64,000 nt of DNA from Trametopsis cervina (GCA_022385755.1 MU278372.1:248001-312000), one strand, 5' to 3'. Shown: positions 47,958 through 60,638, counted from the stretch's first letter. A program made the numbers and translations. Notes: a model not told the origin generated them from the letters alone.

Positions 47958-48349
47958 TTAATTGCCCATATTATCCATATCCACAGCCCTCTTATCCTTG
48001 GGTCTGTCATTAGCTGAGTAAGAGCATAAGTGTTAAAGGTAGAAGCAGCGGAGCAAACATAGGCGTACGATTGTACTGTAGAAGCTTCTCGATGAGGTCG
48101 ACATGAGTCAGCACCATACGACGACAACAGTATCGCTTGAGTTGGAGGGCATTCAGAGCGTCCCTGCGAAAGTCAATAGATGCGAGGTATGCTAAGGAAC
48201 ATCACGCACCCTTCAGGCATTTCCTTAATCATCTGCGTGTATTCAACCCATTTATCGCCCACAACCTTGCCGCACGAGAAGCAGCGCACAGGAATAATCT
48301 AAGACATGTCATGAGCAGCAGTCAAAATGGTGGTTACGCATCTTACCAT
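47958..48349 (-). CDS. RPB10: RNA polymerase I/II/III subunit Rpb10 (80 aa)
   Basis: Join (minus): 48349-48347, 48298-48210, 48163-48069, 48013-47958. The protein reads [63 protein letters not shown] plus a short tail. It has the RPABC5 zinc motif: CFSC (7, 10) and CC (43, 44). Rpb10 is a shared core subunit of all three nuclear RNA polymerases and helps hold the Rpb3/Rpb11 assembly platform. The first exon is only the ATG, followed by GTAAGA; the other junctions preserve the conserved text. No frame here is longer than a few dozen codons, so the gene is easy to miss. Divergent from condensin subunit 1 with 204 bases between starts. Confidence 0.92.
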
Positions 48350-48553
48350 TGCGAAAGGTGGTAGGTGAAAGAATTGAGTGGCTGACGCCTCCAAACTGCT
48401 CAAAGCAGATTTACGGCTTAGAAAGGATGCTGCGCACGTGCCATACGCGGTACACGTGACCGTAATCGCGTTCATGTTGCGGCGTTCCCTCCTGGTACTT
48501 TGGCACACCTCCACACTCGACATTCGTATCCGCCTTGGAGTGTCCAATCCAAC
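48350..48553. promoter_or_regulatory. Divergent promoter, RPB10 and condensin subunit 1
   Basis: 204 bases separate the two start codons, implying a shared bidirectional promoter. Confidence 0.5.
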
Positions 48554-51500
48554 ATGGAGAGTTTTGAGCTTCAAGAGGAGCTGCAAGCTGTCCAGGATCC
48601 CTCGACATATGAGATCCCCAATGAACACGATATACCGTCTATGGACGCTCGCTCCGTCGCTGCCGTTTTAGAAGGGGCTGTTGAAGCAGTCGCAGAGTCC
48701 TCGGATGCCATCGCGGATGCCGGCGTTTTTGACGCATATCGAAGTATCCTGAAGTACGCCGAAAACCTCCAGGGAACGACCATGAGCAAGCTGCTCGACT
48801 CTATATCATCCGGATTCCACGCTCAGGTCGACGCGACTCTCAGGGACTCGGCGGACGAGGACCAGCAGGCGCTAGCGTCACGAAAAATGGCACTCGAAAT
48901 GTACGCTTTCCTCATCCATTGGTTTGCACTGGCTGCGGAGCGTGTAAAGGCTGGCGGAGATGAGGATGCCCCTGCGGTGCCTACAAAAGGCAGGAGAGGA
49001 AGAGGTGGTAAGGCTGCGGCAGCCCGAACTGCGGCAGCTCGTCGCGTCGAACATTGGTCCTGGGATGATCAGATACCTGGCGTTCTTGCTTTAATTGCCA
49101 AGGTGTTCAGGATCAAGACGCAGCGGATATGGGTGACGACAGTGGAGAGGGATACATTCATTAAGTGCGTTGATACAATACATGTACCTATCCTCTCATT
49201 GACATGAGCAGCTGCATTACTGCGCCAATATATCGCATCACGGAGAACGAAGGTTATATGAAGACAGAAGCCATAAGACTCGGCGTATACAAAGCTATAT
49301 CTCTCGCTGTTAAGCTTCATGGCCACGGTGTCTCTGCACAAATCTCGATAATGCAGAGTCTGCAATACTATGATCATCTTGCCGAACCAATGGCAGAGTG
49401 CCTGTTTGCTCTTGCAAGCCAGTATGACCATACACAACTATGCGACGACCTTCTGCGGGACATCGCAGGAAAGTCCTTCAGCGCACAGGATACAAAGGGC
49501 CCTCGTCACTTTTCTCGCTTCCTCGTTAGGCTAGCAGAGCTGCTCCCCCGTGCTGTCCTAAAGCAGATAAGTCTGCTCCTTACCCATCTGGACTCTGAAG
49601 TATGTTTAGCCACCACATCCTCCTGGCTATTGCTTAAATTTTTGTAGGCTTATCCAATGCGGATTGCGATCGTGGAAGTTATCGGTCAACTAATCCGTGA
49701 AATTGCTACGTCGGAAGATCAAAGCGACGCTTCTCAGGCGAAGAAGCAGATAAATGGTCTGTACGACTTATTGCTTGAAAGAGCGCTGGATCTATCTTCC
49801 TACGTTCGCACCAAGGTCTTGGGGACTCTCGCAAAACTCTGCGATCTACCTGTCAAATTTCCTAAACAACGTTTGTCTATCACTAAGGTTGCGGTTGACT
49901 CCCTCGAAGATAAGACAGCAACTGTGCGCAAGGGCTCAGTCATGTTGCTGGTGAAACTGATAACAACACACCCTTATGGACTGATACACGGAGGGTTGCT
50001 GGGTCTGCAGGAGTGGGAAGATCGATATCAGGAGACTTGTCAAGAGTTGAAGTCCTTGGAAGACGTGATTGGTAAAGCCGTAGAGCGGGCAGAAGGCGAC
50101 GAGCATCGAGCTGGGAGCGATAAAGAGGACACAGACGAGGATGAGAGTGAAGACGAGGAGGAAGAGGAAGACGCAGAAATGCAGGACGGAGAACCTGGCC
50201 CTTCACACCGCCGCAAGAAATCTCGGAAACGGTACATCTACAATTTCAACCGCAATATCCACTAACTGACTATAAACAGTGTCAAGGACGAGGATGAAGA
50301 CTCGATGGACGTCGATGACGATGACGCTGACCAGGCGAGCGCCGATGGTGAGGGAGACGAGGACGAAGCAAGTGACGCGGAAGATGTGAAACCTCTTAAG
50401 TCCAAGAAGAAGTCCAAAGTCAAGAAGGGACGCAAGTCGGAGTTGAACCTGGAAGCATTGCAGAACGAAGCTGTTGCCGTTGCAGCCTTACAAGGCGAAC
50501 AGCTACAGCAAGTGCGACTGAAGAGGAAGTACTACGCGGAGTGTCTTAATTTCATCCGGCAAATAGAGGGAGGAATGAAGATAATAGAAGAACTCCTCGC
50601 GTCGAATAGCAAGGCCGAAGTACTAGAAGCGATGGATTTCTTCCGTGTCATTCATGATTACAAGTTTGATGGGGCTGATGTGAGTGTGTTACAACTACAT
50701 ATCATGAGTGTCAGTCGAAAGCGTATCCTCTAGGCAGGCATCAAGAAAATGATCCACCTCATCTGGTCGAAGGATAATTCTTCGACATCCGAGGACGGTA
50801 AGGAACTCAAAGGCGTTAGGACCCGTCTCCTTGAATGCTACCGTCATCTGTACTTCGACGCTGTTCCCGACATGGAACCGAAGCAGCAAGTGAACAGAAT
50901 AGCCAAGAATATGATAGAGTAGGAGTTCCATGCTTTCTGAGCTAGCAACAAGATGTTCACGATCCTCTAGACTTACCTATGACGCCTCTCTCGCAGAGCT
51001 CACCAGCCTGGAGGAGATGATGCGGATTATGATGGAGGACGACCAGGTGCACCCTGATGTTATTGGGAAATTGTGGCAGGTTTATAGTGAGTAGACAATG
51101 AAAGGTCATCTGCTTCATCTAATCATCGCCTTCAGGTTCTGAAAAAGCACTCCCTCCCTTGCAAAGGCGTGGTGCCGTTATCATCTTGGGTATGCTTGCT
51201 CTAGCACGCAGGAGCGTCGTAGGAGACAGAGCGGACGTTCTCATGAGAATAGGTTTGGGTGGCTACGGTCGCGTACGTCTTCTTTTGCTGAGGTGGTATG
51301 ACGATTAATGGCCCGTCAATTCAACAGACAGACTTGATACTGGCTCGATATACTTGTGTTGCACTGCAACGCTTAAACGGCAGTGCTAAGAAAGTCAAAG
51401 GTACCATCACCTTTCTCCCGGTTACCTTGTTTTATAACGAAGACTGAACAGGTTCATTGTTCAACAACGGCCTGCGTCTCCCCATGGACAATCCACTGTT

Positions 51501-53391
51501 TAAAAAGCTCCAAGAGGCCATAGAACGACCGTGCCGGTCAAAAGATTGGTTCGCGATGGCTGAGCAAGCCCTCAACACTGTATATGCTCTCGCTGAACGC
51601 CCAGACCTCTTCTGCGACCAGCTGATCAAAGATCTGACCGCAAGGGCATTCGGCACCAAACAAGCTGACGCGCCAGCCTCTAAGCAGGATCCTGAAAATA
51701 TGGATGGGGATGTTGAAATGGACCTGGACCATCCGGATGGTACGCAAGATAACGTGGACGCTGCACCCGCAGACAAAAACACCGGCGACGCTTTCGTTCT
51801 CGCTCAGTTGTTGTTTGTGGTCGGTCATGTGGCCATCAAGCATATCGTCTTCCTGGAATTGGTCGAGCGCGAGTTGAAGCGGCAAAAGCATGAACGCGAG
51901 ACAGGTAACGCCGCCCTCTATTTCCTAGAGCCAATGCTAACCCGTTCTCGATTCAGCGGAGAAGGCAGCCAAAGGACGCAACGACGGTAAACAGGGGAGG
52001 GATGCGGGCGAAGAGCTTGATCAGGTTGCGGGTAACGCTGAGGATGAGATTGGAGAACGTGTAGCAGCTATCCGAGAGACCGAACTGCTCTTTGGGGAGC
52101 ATTCTCTTTTAACCATGTTCGGACCTATGCTGGTGCATATCTGCGGCAACCCAGCCAAGTTCAAAGTAAATCATTTCCCCTGGATCCTTTATCGTACTTA
52201 TACTTTTTAACACAGAACCGGACCCTCCGAGCCGCCGCAACACTGGCGTTGAGCAAGTTCCTATGCGTCAGCAAATCATTCTGCGAGAACCATCATGATC
52301 TGCTATTCCGGATCCTGAAGTCCTCAAAGGATGCCAGTATTCGTAGCAATATTGTCATCGCGCTCGGCGATGTCGCCGTTTCATTCAGCACGATCATCGA
52401 CGAAAACAGCAACGAGCTCTACAGGGGACTATCCGACACAGATATTGTCGTGAAGAAGAACACTCTTATGGTCCTGACGCATTTGATTCTCAACGGTATG
52501 ATCAAGGTTAAGGGTCAATTGGGTGAGATGGCCAAGTGCGTAGAAGACCCCGACCAGCGAATCGCGGACCTCGCGAGACTCTTCTTCTCTGAACTAGCGA
52601 CAAAAGACAACGCTATTTACAACAATCTTCCCGATGGTACGTCTTCCCTTTAAAGCGCTGGATAGGTGACTCATTGCGACTTGTAGTCATCAGTCACTTA
52701 TCCGTGGGGGCCCACGCTGTTGATGAGGAAACATTCCAAAGTATTATGAAGTTTGTCTTTGGCTTCATTGAGAAGGTCGGTATCGTTCTTGCATGAACAA
52801 CTGCTTCTAACCTTTTGAGCGCAGGAAAAACAAGCCGAGAACATCGTCGAGAAGCTATGTCAGCGATTCCGTCTGACCGAAGACCCTCGACAATGGCGCG
52901 ATATAGCATATTGCCTCTCTCTGCTCCCCTTCAAGTCTGAGCGGTCAGTCAAGAAACTCATCGAAGGTCTCCAGTTCTACCGTGACAAGCTGCATGAGGA
53001 GGAAGTATACAATCGCTTCCAGGAAATATTGGCAAAGGTATGTAGCCGTCGCTCGGTGTTGTAACATGTTATAAACCACATTTCAGGCGCGCACAAGCAA
53101 AACCCAAAACAAGCCTGACGCTGAGCTCAACGAATTCGAAGCTGTACGTATTTCATATATGCATTGTATCCTGCATCTCTGACAGCCGAATAAGATTCTT
53201 GAGGAGCACAAGCTCCAAGGCCAAGAGGACCAAGCCCTTGAGAAACGAGTGGAAGGAAAGAAAGCTGCAGCAAAGAGAAGGGCGAATCGCAAACGTGAGC
53301 AAGAGACTCACGTCTATTCCGGCTGACTTATTTATACCGTCTAGCATCACGAAGAAAGGCTCCCGTACAGACCGATGCTGAAGATGATTGA
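48554..53391 (+). CDS. YCS4: Condensin complex subunit 1 (CAP-D2/Ycs4), 1,363 aa, 16 exons
   Basis: Join: 48554-49164, 49212-49599, 49648-50231, 50280-50679, 50734-50918, 50971-51086, 51136-51272, 51328-51400, 51452-51904, 51957-52165, 52216-52636, 52687-52775, 52825-53037, 53087-53143, 53186-53294, 53345-53391; phases close throughout. Condensin D2 landmarks: CITAPIYRITENEGYMKTEA, ERALDLSSYVRTKVLGTLAK, VDSLEDKTATVRKGSVMLLV, RRGAVIILGMLALARRS, ASIRSNIVIALGDVAVSFST, LVKKNTLMVLTHLILNGMIK-like, QRIADLARLFFSELATKDNA, YCLSLLPFKSERSVKKL. It is a HEAT-repeat regulatory subunit that binds the Smc2-Smc4 kleisin for mitotic chromosome compaction. Acidic/Lys-rich inserts lie around residues 475-575. The C-terminal exon ends RRKAPVQTDAEDD. 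Size fits the family (1,170-1,400 aa). Confidence 0.95.
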
Positions 53392-53979
53392 GCACCGGTC
53401 CCTGGATGTTGTGTGCACCTGTATTATAGTTTTTATTGTATTCACTTTATATCGTTCATCCTTGGGTATGTGTTCGAGCTGTTTAAATACTATCGTACCA
53501 GTACTCTGTTGCATAATGCATTCCATGTTGTACTTCACACGCTTGCCAATGCCTTCAGAGGTGCGGGTTCAAGCGCTCAGGACTGGTTCTTCAAGTTACG
53601 AGGCTGATAGCGCGGTGCATCCTTCCTCCCACGGGTTCTGAGCTGTGGCACATCTTGAGCAGCCATGTCTGTCATTGCAATGCAGCAATCAACCATATGT
53701 TTCAACACAGCGTTTATGGACAGTACAGCGATCACCACGATCGTGGTCTGAAACAGAGAGGCTGTGGTTTGTCGGGTCTGCCAACAAGTCAGCGCTGGGC
53801 CACACGTTGATGGCGAGTACGTATGGCGGGAAGATGTATGAGTGCGCGTCTGCTCAAGGTATTTGTATGAGTCGTCGACGAGATCAATGCTGTACGTACT
53901 ACTTCATTCACCCCTCTTGCTTCTCCCGCCGTTGATCCATCCTCTCGCATAGCATAACTCACCTTCAACGTAGCACAGT
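53392..53979. other. Spacer between condensin and the F-box gene
   Basis: No gene recognised; short frames only. The last 60 bases are the promoter-proximal region of the F-box gene. Confidence 0.5.
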
Positions 53980-55587
53980 ATGGGTTCATGGGATGAGCTC
54001 TGCTTGTTATGTGGTGTCTGCGCCGCAGGCGGCCCACACTCGCTCCTGTCGAAGTTCAGTCTGGAAAAGGTCGCCAAACAGATCGCTGCGGAAATGAAGA
54101 AAGCAGACGACCCAGAAATGCTGCAGGTTATCACAAACGCCTTTGAGGCGTCGTTCTCTCCAAACCAAAAACTACTAGGGTTCCACCACGAGTGGCTACC
54201 TGATGGCGTGGGCTCAGTGGCCGGAGAGACACTTCACTATTCCACTGACCGCTGCATTGCCATCGGTTATTTCGACCCAGACGAAGGATTTGGAACAGCG
54301 CCTTGTCGAGGTGATCTTATACCCGATGGCAAGAACGTGCAGATCAGGCAGGTTGGGGACTGCGCCGGAGGATCATTTAGCACCGTAATAAGGACTCGCG
54401 GCTGGCGGGATGAGCGCGAAGAATACGTTGGGTCCGGCTGCTCCTCTAGCGAGGATCCCAACCCGAACTTCGATTTCTGCCAGCGATGCTATTATTACTT
54501 AAAGTGCTGGCTCGACATGTCCACGCTTCCTCCTCCCTCCAATCAACGGTCTCTGCCATTTGCCGGAGAGTTATATGAACTCATCAACTCGCGAGCTGTA
54601 CGCCGAGGTGGGCTATTCTGTTTCATGGGATGCGCGTATTATTTCTCATATCTTGGCAGATTTTCCTTCGGGGCTTCTTCCGGCAATAAACTACGATGGG
54701 ATTGAAGCTACACTTGAACAATGGCAAAGCTTCTTCATTCCTGCTAGGCGAGGAACAAAGCATCTTGCCCGCGCCATTGATGCAGGTCTCAGAGGCAAAG
54801 AATTGCTTCCTGCTATCTTGCAAGATTGTCGCGTGTGGATGTTTATGCGGCCTGATGTGTAAGTGCTCTCTCGGAAGGCATCAGCTCCAGCATTGCAATA
54901 CTGATATTCTTCATTAGGTGGCCAACTCCATCCCCATCAGCCGAAAAATTCGCGTTCAAATCCCTAACGCCATCCTCGACGGCTTCTCCTGCCATCGGCA
55001 ACCTCCCCAACGAACTTCTGCTCCCTATACTGCATGATTTACCGATCTTTGACTTGCTTTCGCTAGCCTCGACTTGTCGCGCTCTGCGTCAGCTTATTCT
55101 CGACCCGCCCCTCTTGAATCGAATCTTGCAAGAGTCGATCCTCCGGGGGAGCTGTCAATGGATTCTACCTGTGCATGGCCTGCTAGACGAGGACGAGCGG
55201 GCTTTCAAGGCTATGCGCCTCTGGCTTCCGGAAAACGTACGTCCAGAAGATATCCCGGATGAGATCGAAGATGAGGACGAGGAATTCGACGAGGAAGAGG
55301 ACGAGGAAAACACCAAGCAGAAAGAACGACCAGAACGGGTGATTCCCCCGGTGAAGCCGTTAATCTTGGACCCGAACTTCCCGACGTTGTCGTTTGTGCG
55401 GGCCTGCTGGGAATCAGATTCAATGATGAACAGGAAGCGGTTATGGGGCCAGGTGAAGCAGTTCGAGGAGCTGTGGCAGAGCTACCGTCTGAATGGATGG
55501 GAGGTTGATCGATTCTTTCCATCGGAGGAGATTCTGGACAGGCTAAACCCCGACCCCGTCGAGTATAGGCCAGCCTGCGAGCGATAG
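53980..55587 (+). CDS. F-box protein, basidiomycete type (498 aa)
   Basis: Join: 53980-54607, 54660-54858, 54918-55587. The N-terminal module has paired cysteines (DELCLLCGVCAAGGP) and continues HHEWLPDGVGSVAGETLHYS, DRCIAIGYFDPDEGFGTAPC, then FCQRCYYYLKCWLD. Exon 2 restores INYDGIEATLEQWQSFFIPA, RRGTKHLARAIDAGLRGKEL and DCRVWMFMRPDVWP. The F-box is at about residues 302-340: IGNLPNELLLPILHDLPIFD, LLSLASTCRALRQLIL. The C-terminus has an acidic stretch (EIEDEDEEFDEEEDEE) and a substrate-side helical domain. It should act as an SCF substrate receptor through Skp1 and cullin-1; the substrate is unknown. Such proteins are multicopy in agaricomycetes. Confidence 0.85.
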
Positions 55588-56044
55588 ACACTGTCGCGCT
55601 ATTTTGCGCCCGGGGGCTTGGATCAATGAGATGAGCGTCGCGGTGATGTTGTACTAACTGAACATGAACAGAATCAGACATTATTATTGTACATCAGCTT
55701 TGTAGTATCGCGCCATTAGTGAATGCCTTAAGCCTCTTGTGTACAATGCCATCATCATCATCCAGAATACCTGCTGAGGACTTGAGGAAATGTCTTACTC
55801 ACTTGGCGGAAGGAGGTTAGGAAGGCTGGCAGAGATTAAAGTGGCCACAATTCCGATTGCAGCTTGTGAACAGACCAGAGTTCATCGACCGTGTATCCGT
55901 TCTGTATAACATGTCCAAACGGAAACAAAACTCTGCGGGCTTACTTTCGTGACCGCAAAGATGACACAATACACACCCACTTATCGCAAGACAAATCTGA
56001 GTGAAAATAATAGCAAACCGAGAAGACACTTCGTACTCGCCTGT
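55588..56044. other. Spacer between convergent F-box and MRT4 genes
   Basis: 3' flanks only; no gene seen. Confidence 0.5.
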
Positions 56045-57055
56045 CTACTCATCCATAACCTCCTCATCCTCGTCCTCACCTTCAACATCATCCTCAGCTG
56101 TATCACTCGAGCCTCTTTTTTGAGGTGCAACGACATCAGTGTCTGCGCCACCCTCGACCTCATTGACTTCCCCAGTCGCCTTCTCCCACCACACCATCAA
56201 CCGCACCCTAAACTCGCCCATCCTTATGCCCACCAACTTCAGGATCTGCGCCTGCTCTGCGCTCAGTGTCTGCCCTTCCTTCACCACGACGTGCTCGTTC
56301 TCCAGCGTCGGGACTCCGCGCACCATCTTGGTGTGCAAGCCGAGTTTGCGCAATTGCGGCTCTTCGTTGTGGGGAAAGGGCTCCGGGGGTGTAGAGTGGT
56401 GCGAGAGGATGGGCCCAGGCGGGATGGTGTAGGTTGAAGAGGCGACTGAGCCTGAGCGGAGGTACGTGGGAGGATGGAAGTCGGCGAACCATTCTGTTAC
56501 TTCCGAGGGAGATGAAGAGGTGAAGAGGAGGCCTACTTGGCCTTTGAGGTTCTAACAAGAAGATGAGATGTAGCAGCGGCTATGACGGTTGGGAACGCAC
56601 CTTTGCTAGTTTATGCAGCCCCGGTAGGTGCTCTGTCTCTAATGTCGTCCCGAGAGCTTTTGCCATCACTGCTCCACGACCGAAGAATATTCGTGCTGAG
56701 CTGCGAGAGGATGCAATTAACCAATGTCATACAGAAGTATCATAATATGCACGCACTCTTTCCACAGATTCCGCACAATCTTCAAATGCTCGTTACGCAT
56801 GTTCCCGACGTCAAACAACCAGCAATATTCATACTTGTCCGCGTTTGTTTGCACCTGACGGACAGAACATATGAGCCTCGTTCAAACTGCCAGGGATAGA
56901 TAGTACGTACCTCAGTCATAAGTGCGCTTTTTTGTTCCTTGGTCTTTTTCGAGACCTTGGTCAAGGACACTGCAAGTCATTTTCCATCAGCATTGTACGG
57001 ACTTCAGTCCAGGGAACCAGTACTGACCAAGCTTGGAGCGTTTTGATCTGGGCAT
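56045..57055 (-). CDS. MRT4: Ribosome assembly factor Mrt4 (263 aa), five exons
   Basis: Join (minus): 57055-57028, 56969-56911, 56854-56757, 56700-56601, 56551-56045. Text across junctions: MPRSKRSKLVSLTKVSKKTK, EQKSALMTEV, YEYCWLFDVGNMRNEHLKIV, SARIFFGRGAVMAKALGTT, NLKGQVGLLFTSSSPSEVTE, then EPQLRKLGLHTKMVRGVPTL and LSAEQAQILKLVGIRMGEFR. This is the P0-like Mrt4 family, which occupies the stalk-base site of pre-60S particles in the nucleus until ribosomal P0 replaces it. The C-terminus is acidic (EDDVEGEDEDEEVMDE). The length is slightly above yeast because of that tail. Divergent from the deoxyhypusine hydroxylase gene. Confidence 0.93.
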
Positions 57056-57340
57056 GGCGGTCGAGACAAACTAATCCGGTGTGACAAAGAGGGAGAGAAC
57101 AGGTTTCTGCTCTTCGCGGCTGCAGATGCAGGAGAGGTCAGGTCGTTTGCGCGCAAGAACTCAAAATTTCAGATCTGAGATTGGTATGCCCGATCTGATT
57201 TGATCTGCGCCTCCTCATTGCTTGCGGCAATCTAATCAGCCTCTGAAATATTTCAATCTTCGTTCTTGACCGCCACCTTTCCACTACATATCCACGTCTC
57301 CTCTGACTTACTGCAGCTTCGCTTCGGGTGCGTGAACGCT

Positions 57341-58684
57341 ATGACCGTAGAGACACTCGAAATATCGAGAGAGACGCTGGCGTCGCTGGAAGCGACTCTC
57401 CTGAATGCGTCGGGGAGTGTGCCCCTTCATAAACGGTTTCGTGCGCTGTTCACGTTAAAGGCATTGAAAAACGACGATGCTGTGGGAATAATATCAAAGG
57501 GTGCGTAGGTTCTGTGTCAGGGAACGTTTGAGCTTTCAAATGACATGACTGGCGTGGCTAGGTTTCGCGGATGAGAGCGCACTGCTCAAACACGAACTCG
57601 CATACTGTCTCGGTCAGATGAAGAAGACAACTGCCTTACCGACGCTCGAGTCTGTGCTGAGAAATGAGGAGGAGAACCCTATGGTGCGACACGAGGTGCG
57701 TATACGCGAACTGTAATACCGCCAACGACGTCGTGACGAGCATGTCATGTTATAGGCAGCAGAAGCTATGGGTGCCATCTCTGCTCCTTCCTCAATACCT
57801 GTCCTACGTGAATACATCTCGCACACGAATAGGGACGTCCGTGAGACGTGCGAAATTGCGCTTGCTAAGATCGAATGGGACCATTCTGAAGAGGGGCAGG
57901 CACATCGGAGAAAGGAAGAGACTGAGGCGCAGGAGGGCTTCCAGTGCGTCTTCATAACATCCTTCGCGCAGCTGAGCTGATGATATCTGAAGGGCGTACA
58001 CATCGATAGATCCCGCACCTCCCGCATCGGGCCTCCTGGCGAACAAACCGGTCTCAACGCCCGTGCCTACGGAGAGCATCGCGGAGCTGCACCGTAAACT
58101 CCTAGACAAGCAGCTCCCGTTGTTCGAACGCTATCGAGCGATGTTCGCGCTACGCAACATTGGCTCGGAAGAGGCTGTCGACGCGTTAGCGGCGGGCTTC
58201 TCGGACGACAGCGCTCTGTTCAAGTACGTCTCAAATCCGTCCTTCCGACTTGTTAAATTTAGTTCCCCGCATCTACTCTTTTCCTACAATTATATTTCTG
58301 AGCACTGACACTCAAACCCACAGACACGAAATCGCCTTCGTATTCGGCCAACTCCTGCACCCGCACTCGATCCCCGCGCTCCTCGAAGTCCTGCGCGACA
58401 ACGCCGAGTCCGAGATGGTGCGCCACGAAGCGGCGGAAGCACTCGGCGGGATCGCGACGCCGGACGTGCTGCCGCACCTCAAAGAGTGGGCCGCGAAGGA
58501 GGACGCGCCGAGGGTGGTTAGGGAGAGCTGTGTGGTTGCGTTGGATATGTATGAGGTGAGTTGATGGTTCTGCGGCTTTGGAGAGGTGATACTGATCGTG
58601 GGTCAGTATGAGAATTCGGGGGCGTTCCAGTATGCGGATGGGTTGGAGGGATCTGAGGCTACCGCTGTAGCAGCGGCTGCATGA
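57341..58684 (+). CDS. LIA1: Deoxyhypusine hydroxylase (340 aa), six exons
   Basis: Join: 57341-57500, 57562-57695, 57756-57943, 57993-58223, 58324-58555, 58607-58684. It consists of HEAT repeats with the four iron-binding His-Glu pairs of DOHH: HE at 64-65 ([10 protein letters not shown]), 97-98 (RHEAAEAMG), 239-240 ([10 protein letters not shown]) and 272-273 ([10 protein letters not shown]). The acceptor at 57993 restores [11 protein letters not shown] in the linker between the two halves. The enzyme hydroxylates deoxyhypusine on eIF5A, completing hypusine formation; it acts in the cytosol. All catalytic pairs are present, so it should be active. Start codons of this gene and MRT4 are 285 bases apart, another divergent pair. 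Confidence 0.96.
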
Positions 58685-58902
58685 ACAAAGATTGGAACCA
58701 AAATGCTTGTACTGAGCCGGCTTTATTTGTGCACCGTCTTTTGGATGCACTGGGTGTAGTATTTCATGATGTATCGATATTCGTGTTCCTAATTGTATTT
58801 CCCCACACATTGACACTTTTAAAAACACTATCTTACAAAATCATACGTGTATCCTACATACCCTCACACCGACGTTAACGGCCATAGCGGTACCTTCCAC
58901 CC

Positions 58903-60171
58903 TCATCCCTTAATCTTAGCAACCTCTTCCACCAGCGCCGCAGTCTCCTCCGGCCCAGTCCTACAACACCCACCCACCACCACCCTCGCCCACTCCCGCC
59001 CCTAACCGCATCCCCAACAGCCTCAACAACGCTCTTCGCCCACCGCTCCCCCTTCCCATCGACGTTCGTCACCCACGTCTGCGTCTTCCCATCATACACG
59101 TCCCCGCCATTCGGGTACACCACCAACGCCGGCCTCTCTCCCTCGCCCCCATATTCGGAGGAGTGCGCGGCGAGCCACGCCTCCATCTGCCGCAACACCC
59201 CACTCACATACCGCACCTGCGTGCAATTCACACCAACAGCCGTCAGCCTCGCCTCTCCCTCCCTCTCCTCCAACAGCGCGCGCATGACGTCCCCGACGCC
59301 CGCGTCCCTCTCGGGGTAAACGCCATCCGGCCACACACTCCCAATCCACCACGCCTTCTCCCTCCCCTCCCCCACCTCCTCCCACAGCTCGTGCATCGCG
59401 TGCCTCATCGCGCGCACCTCGCGCGTGAGCGGCACAGTCTCGAACGCCACGGCGTCCAGCGCGTCCCATACCTCTGCGTCCTGCGCGAAGACGCGCAGGC
59501 GCTCGAGGTGGAAGGTCTTGAGGGCTGAGATGGAGAGCTCTTCGAGCTCTGTTTCGTTCGAGGAGAAGGTGTTAGTGTTTGTGGTTGTGGTTGAGTCTGT
59601 ATCGGGATTCAACGCGGAGGGGCCGTATGGAGGCGGGTAGAACCCCGTGAACTCTTGTGCGTTCGGGATGGAGGAGCCGAACGAACCGAGGGAGAGCGCG
59701 ATGCGAGGTTTGGGAGCGTCGGGGTGGGACGCGAGGTGCTCCTCGCGAGCGGTGGCGGCGAGGCGCACTGCGTCGCGCATGAGGCGCACCGCGTCGGAGC
59801 GGGTGTACCCCGCGCGCTCGTATGTGCTGAATGCGCATTGGTATCTACGATATCCAGCATCAGTTCGAGTAAGGGATGATGGGGGAGGGAAGCTTACGTA
59901 TCGGTAAGAATGACCTGCGCGCCCGCGTCGAGGAACGCACGGTGCGCGTCGATGATGGCCTGTGGGTTGTCTGCGATGACGCGCGAGGACCAGAGGGGGC
60001 CCGAGACGTCTTGGGCGAGGATGTCTTTCAGCGTCGTGCCCTGTTCTCCGCGGTCAGCGGTCGGTCAGCGATGTGGTGGAGATGGAAGGGACCCACAAAG
60101 CCTCCGTCTAGGATGAGCACGCGCTGACCGCTATTGGATTGGAGGAAGTTGCTCGCGGTGGGTTGGGGCAT
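58903..60171 (-). CDS. Homocysteine S-methyltransferase with apparent one-base frameshift
   Basis: Join (minus): 60171-60097, 60040-59898, 59844-58903 (about 386 aa if the frame is continuous). Family text: RVLILDGGFGTTLKDIL, GPLWSSRVIADNPQAIIDAH, GAQVILTDTYQCAFSTYERA, RIALSLGSFGSSIPNAQEF, AFETVPLTREVRAM, VGVNCTQVRYV and VVYPNGGDVYDGKTQTW. These enzymes transfer a methyl group from S-methylmethionine or SAM to homocysteine using Zn bound by a GxNC Cys and a GGCC pair. Here VVVGGCCRTGPEETAALVEE lies in the frame one base off. The shift falls in a G-rich run near 58992-59002, where one base appears missing. Without it the frame runs to 58875 and lacks the GGCC pair. This could be an assembly error or a recent pseudogene. 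Convergent with the deoxyhypusine hydroxylase gene. Confidence 0.85.
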
Positions 60172-60638
60172 TGTGGGATGGTATGCTGGAGCTGTGAGTG
60201 TTCAGTTCTGTGGCTGGAAGATGTGTGGGAGAAGCGATGTATGTTCTATTTCTGAGCTGACGACTCGTTTGTACTGGTAGTCTGAGTCATTGGGGGTTTA
60301 TCGCATTGCTTTGGCTTTGTGTATACAGTACTAGATCCCTTGCTAGGTGCTATTCTCGAGTCCAGTTTGCAGAGCCACAGCGCGAATGTACGTTGCGCCA
60401 TAGGACCTACAGTACAGTAGCGGTGCAGAATCACGTTCGCGGTGGTAGCCTGTTCTGATAAGATCATGATCACGGACGCATTCCAATCTCGTCACCGTAC
60501 CGTACATGTCATCCATGAATGGCTTCACCACTGTACTGCGACGACCATCATACACCAATATTCACGAATGAATGCGTCGCTGCATATTCGGCAGATAACC
60601 ACGGGAGGAGCCAAACCCCTCTGATTCCCCAGACAACA
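60172..60638. other. Spacer upstream of the methyltransferase
   Basis: No gene seen. CTACAGTACAGTA-like strings near 60325 and 60408 resemble the ends of the neighbouring MITE and may be solo remnants. Confidence 0.4.

Noticed and set aside
59092..59907. Arg/Ala/His-rich frames on both strands over the methyltransferase
   Set aside because: Antisense or out-of-phase shadows of the high-GC exon 3.
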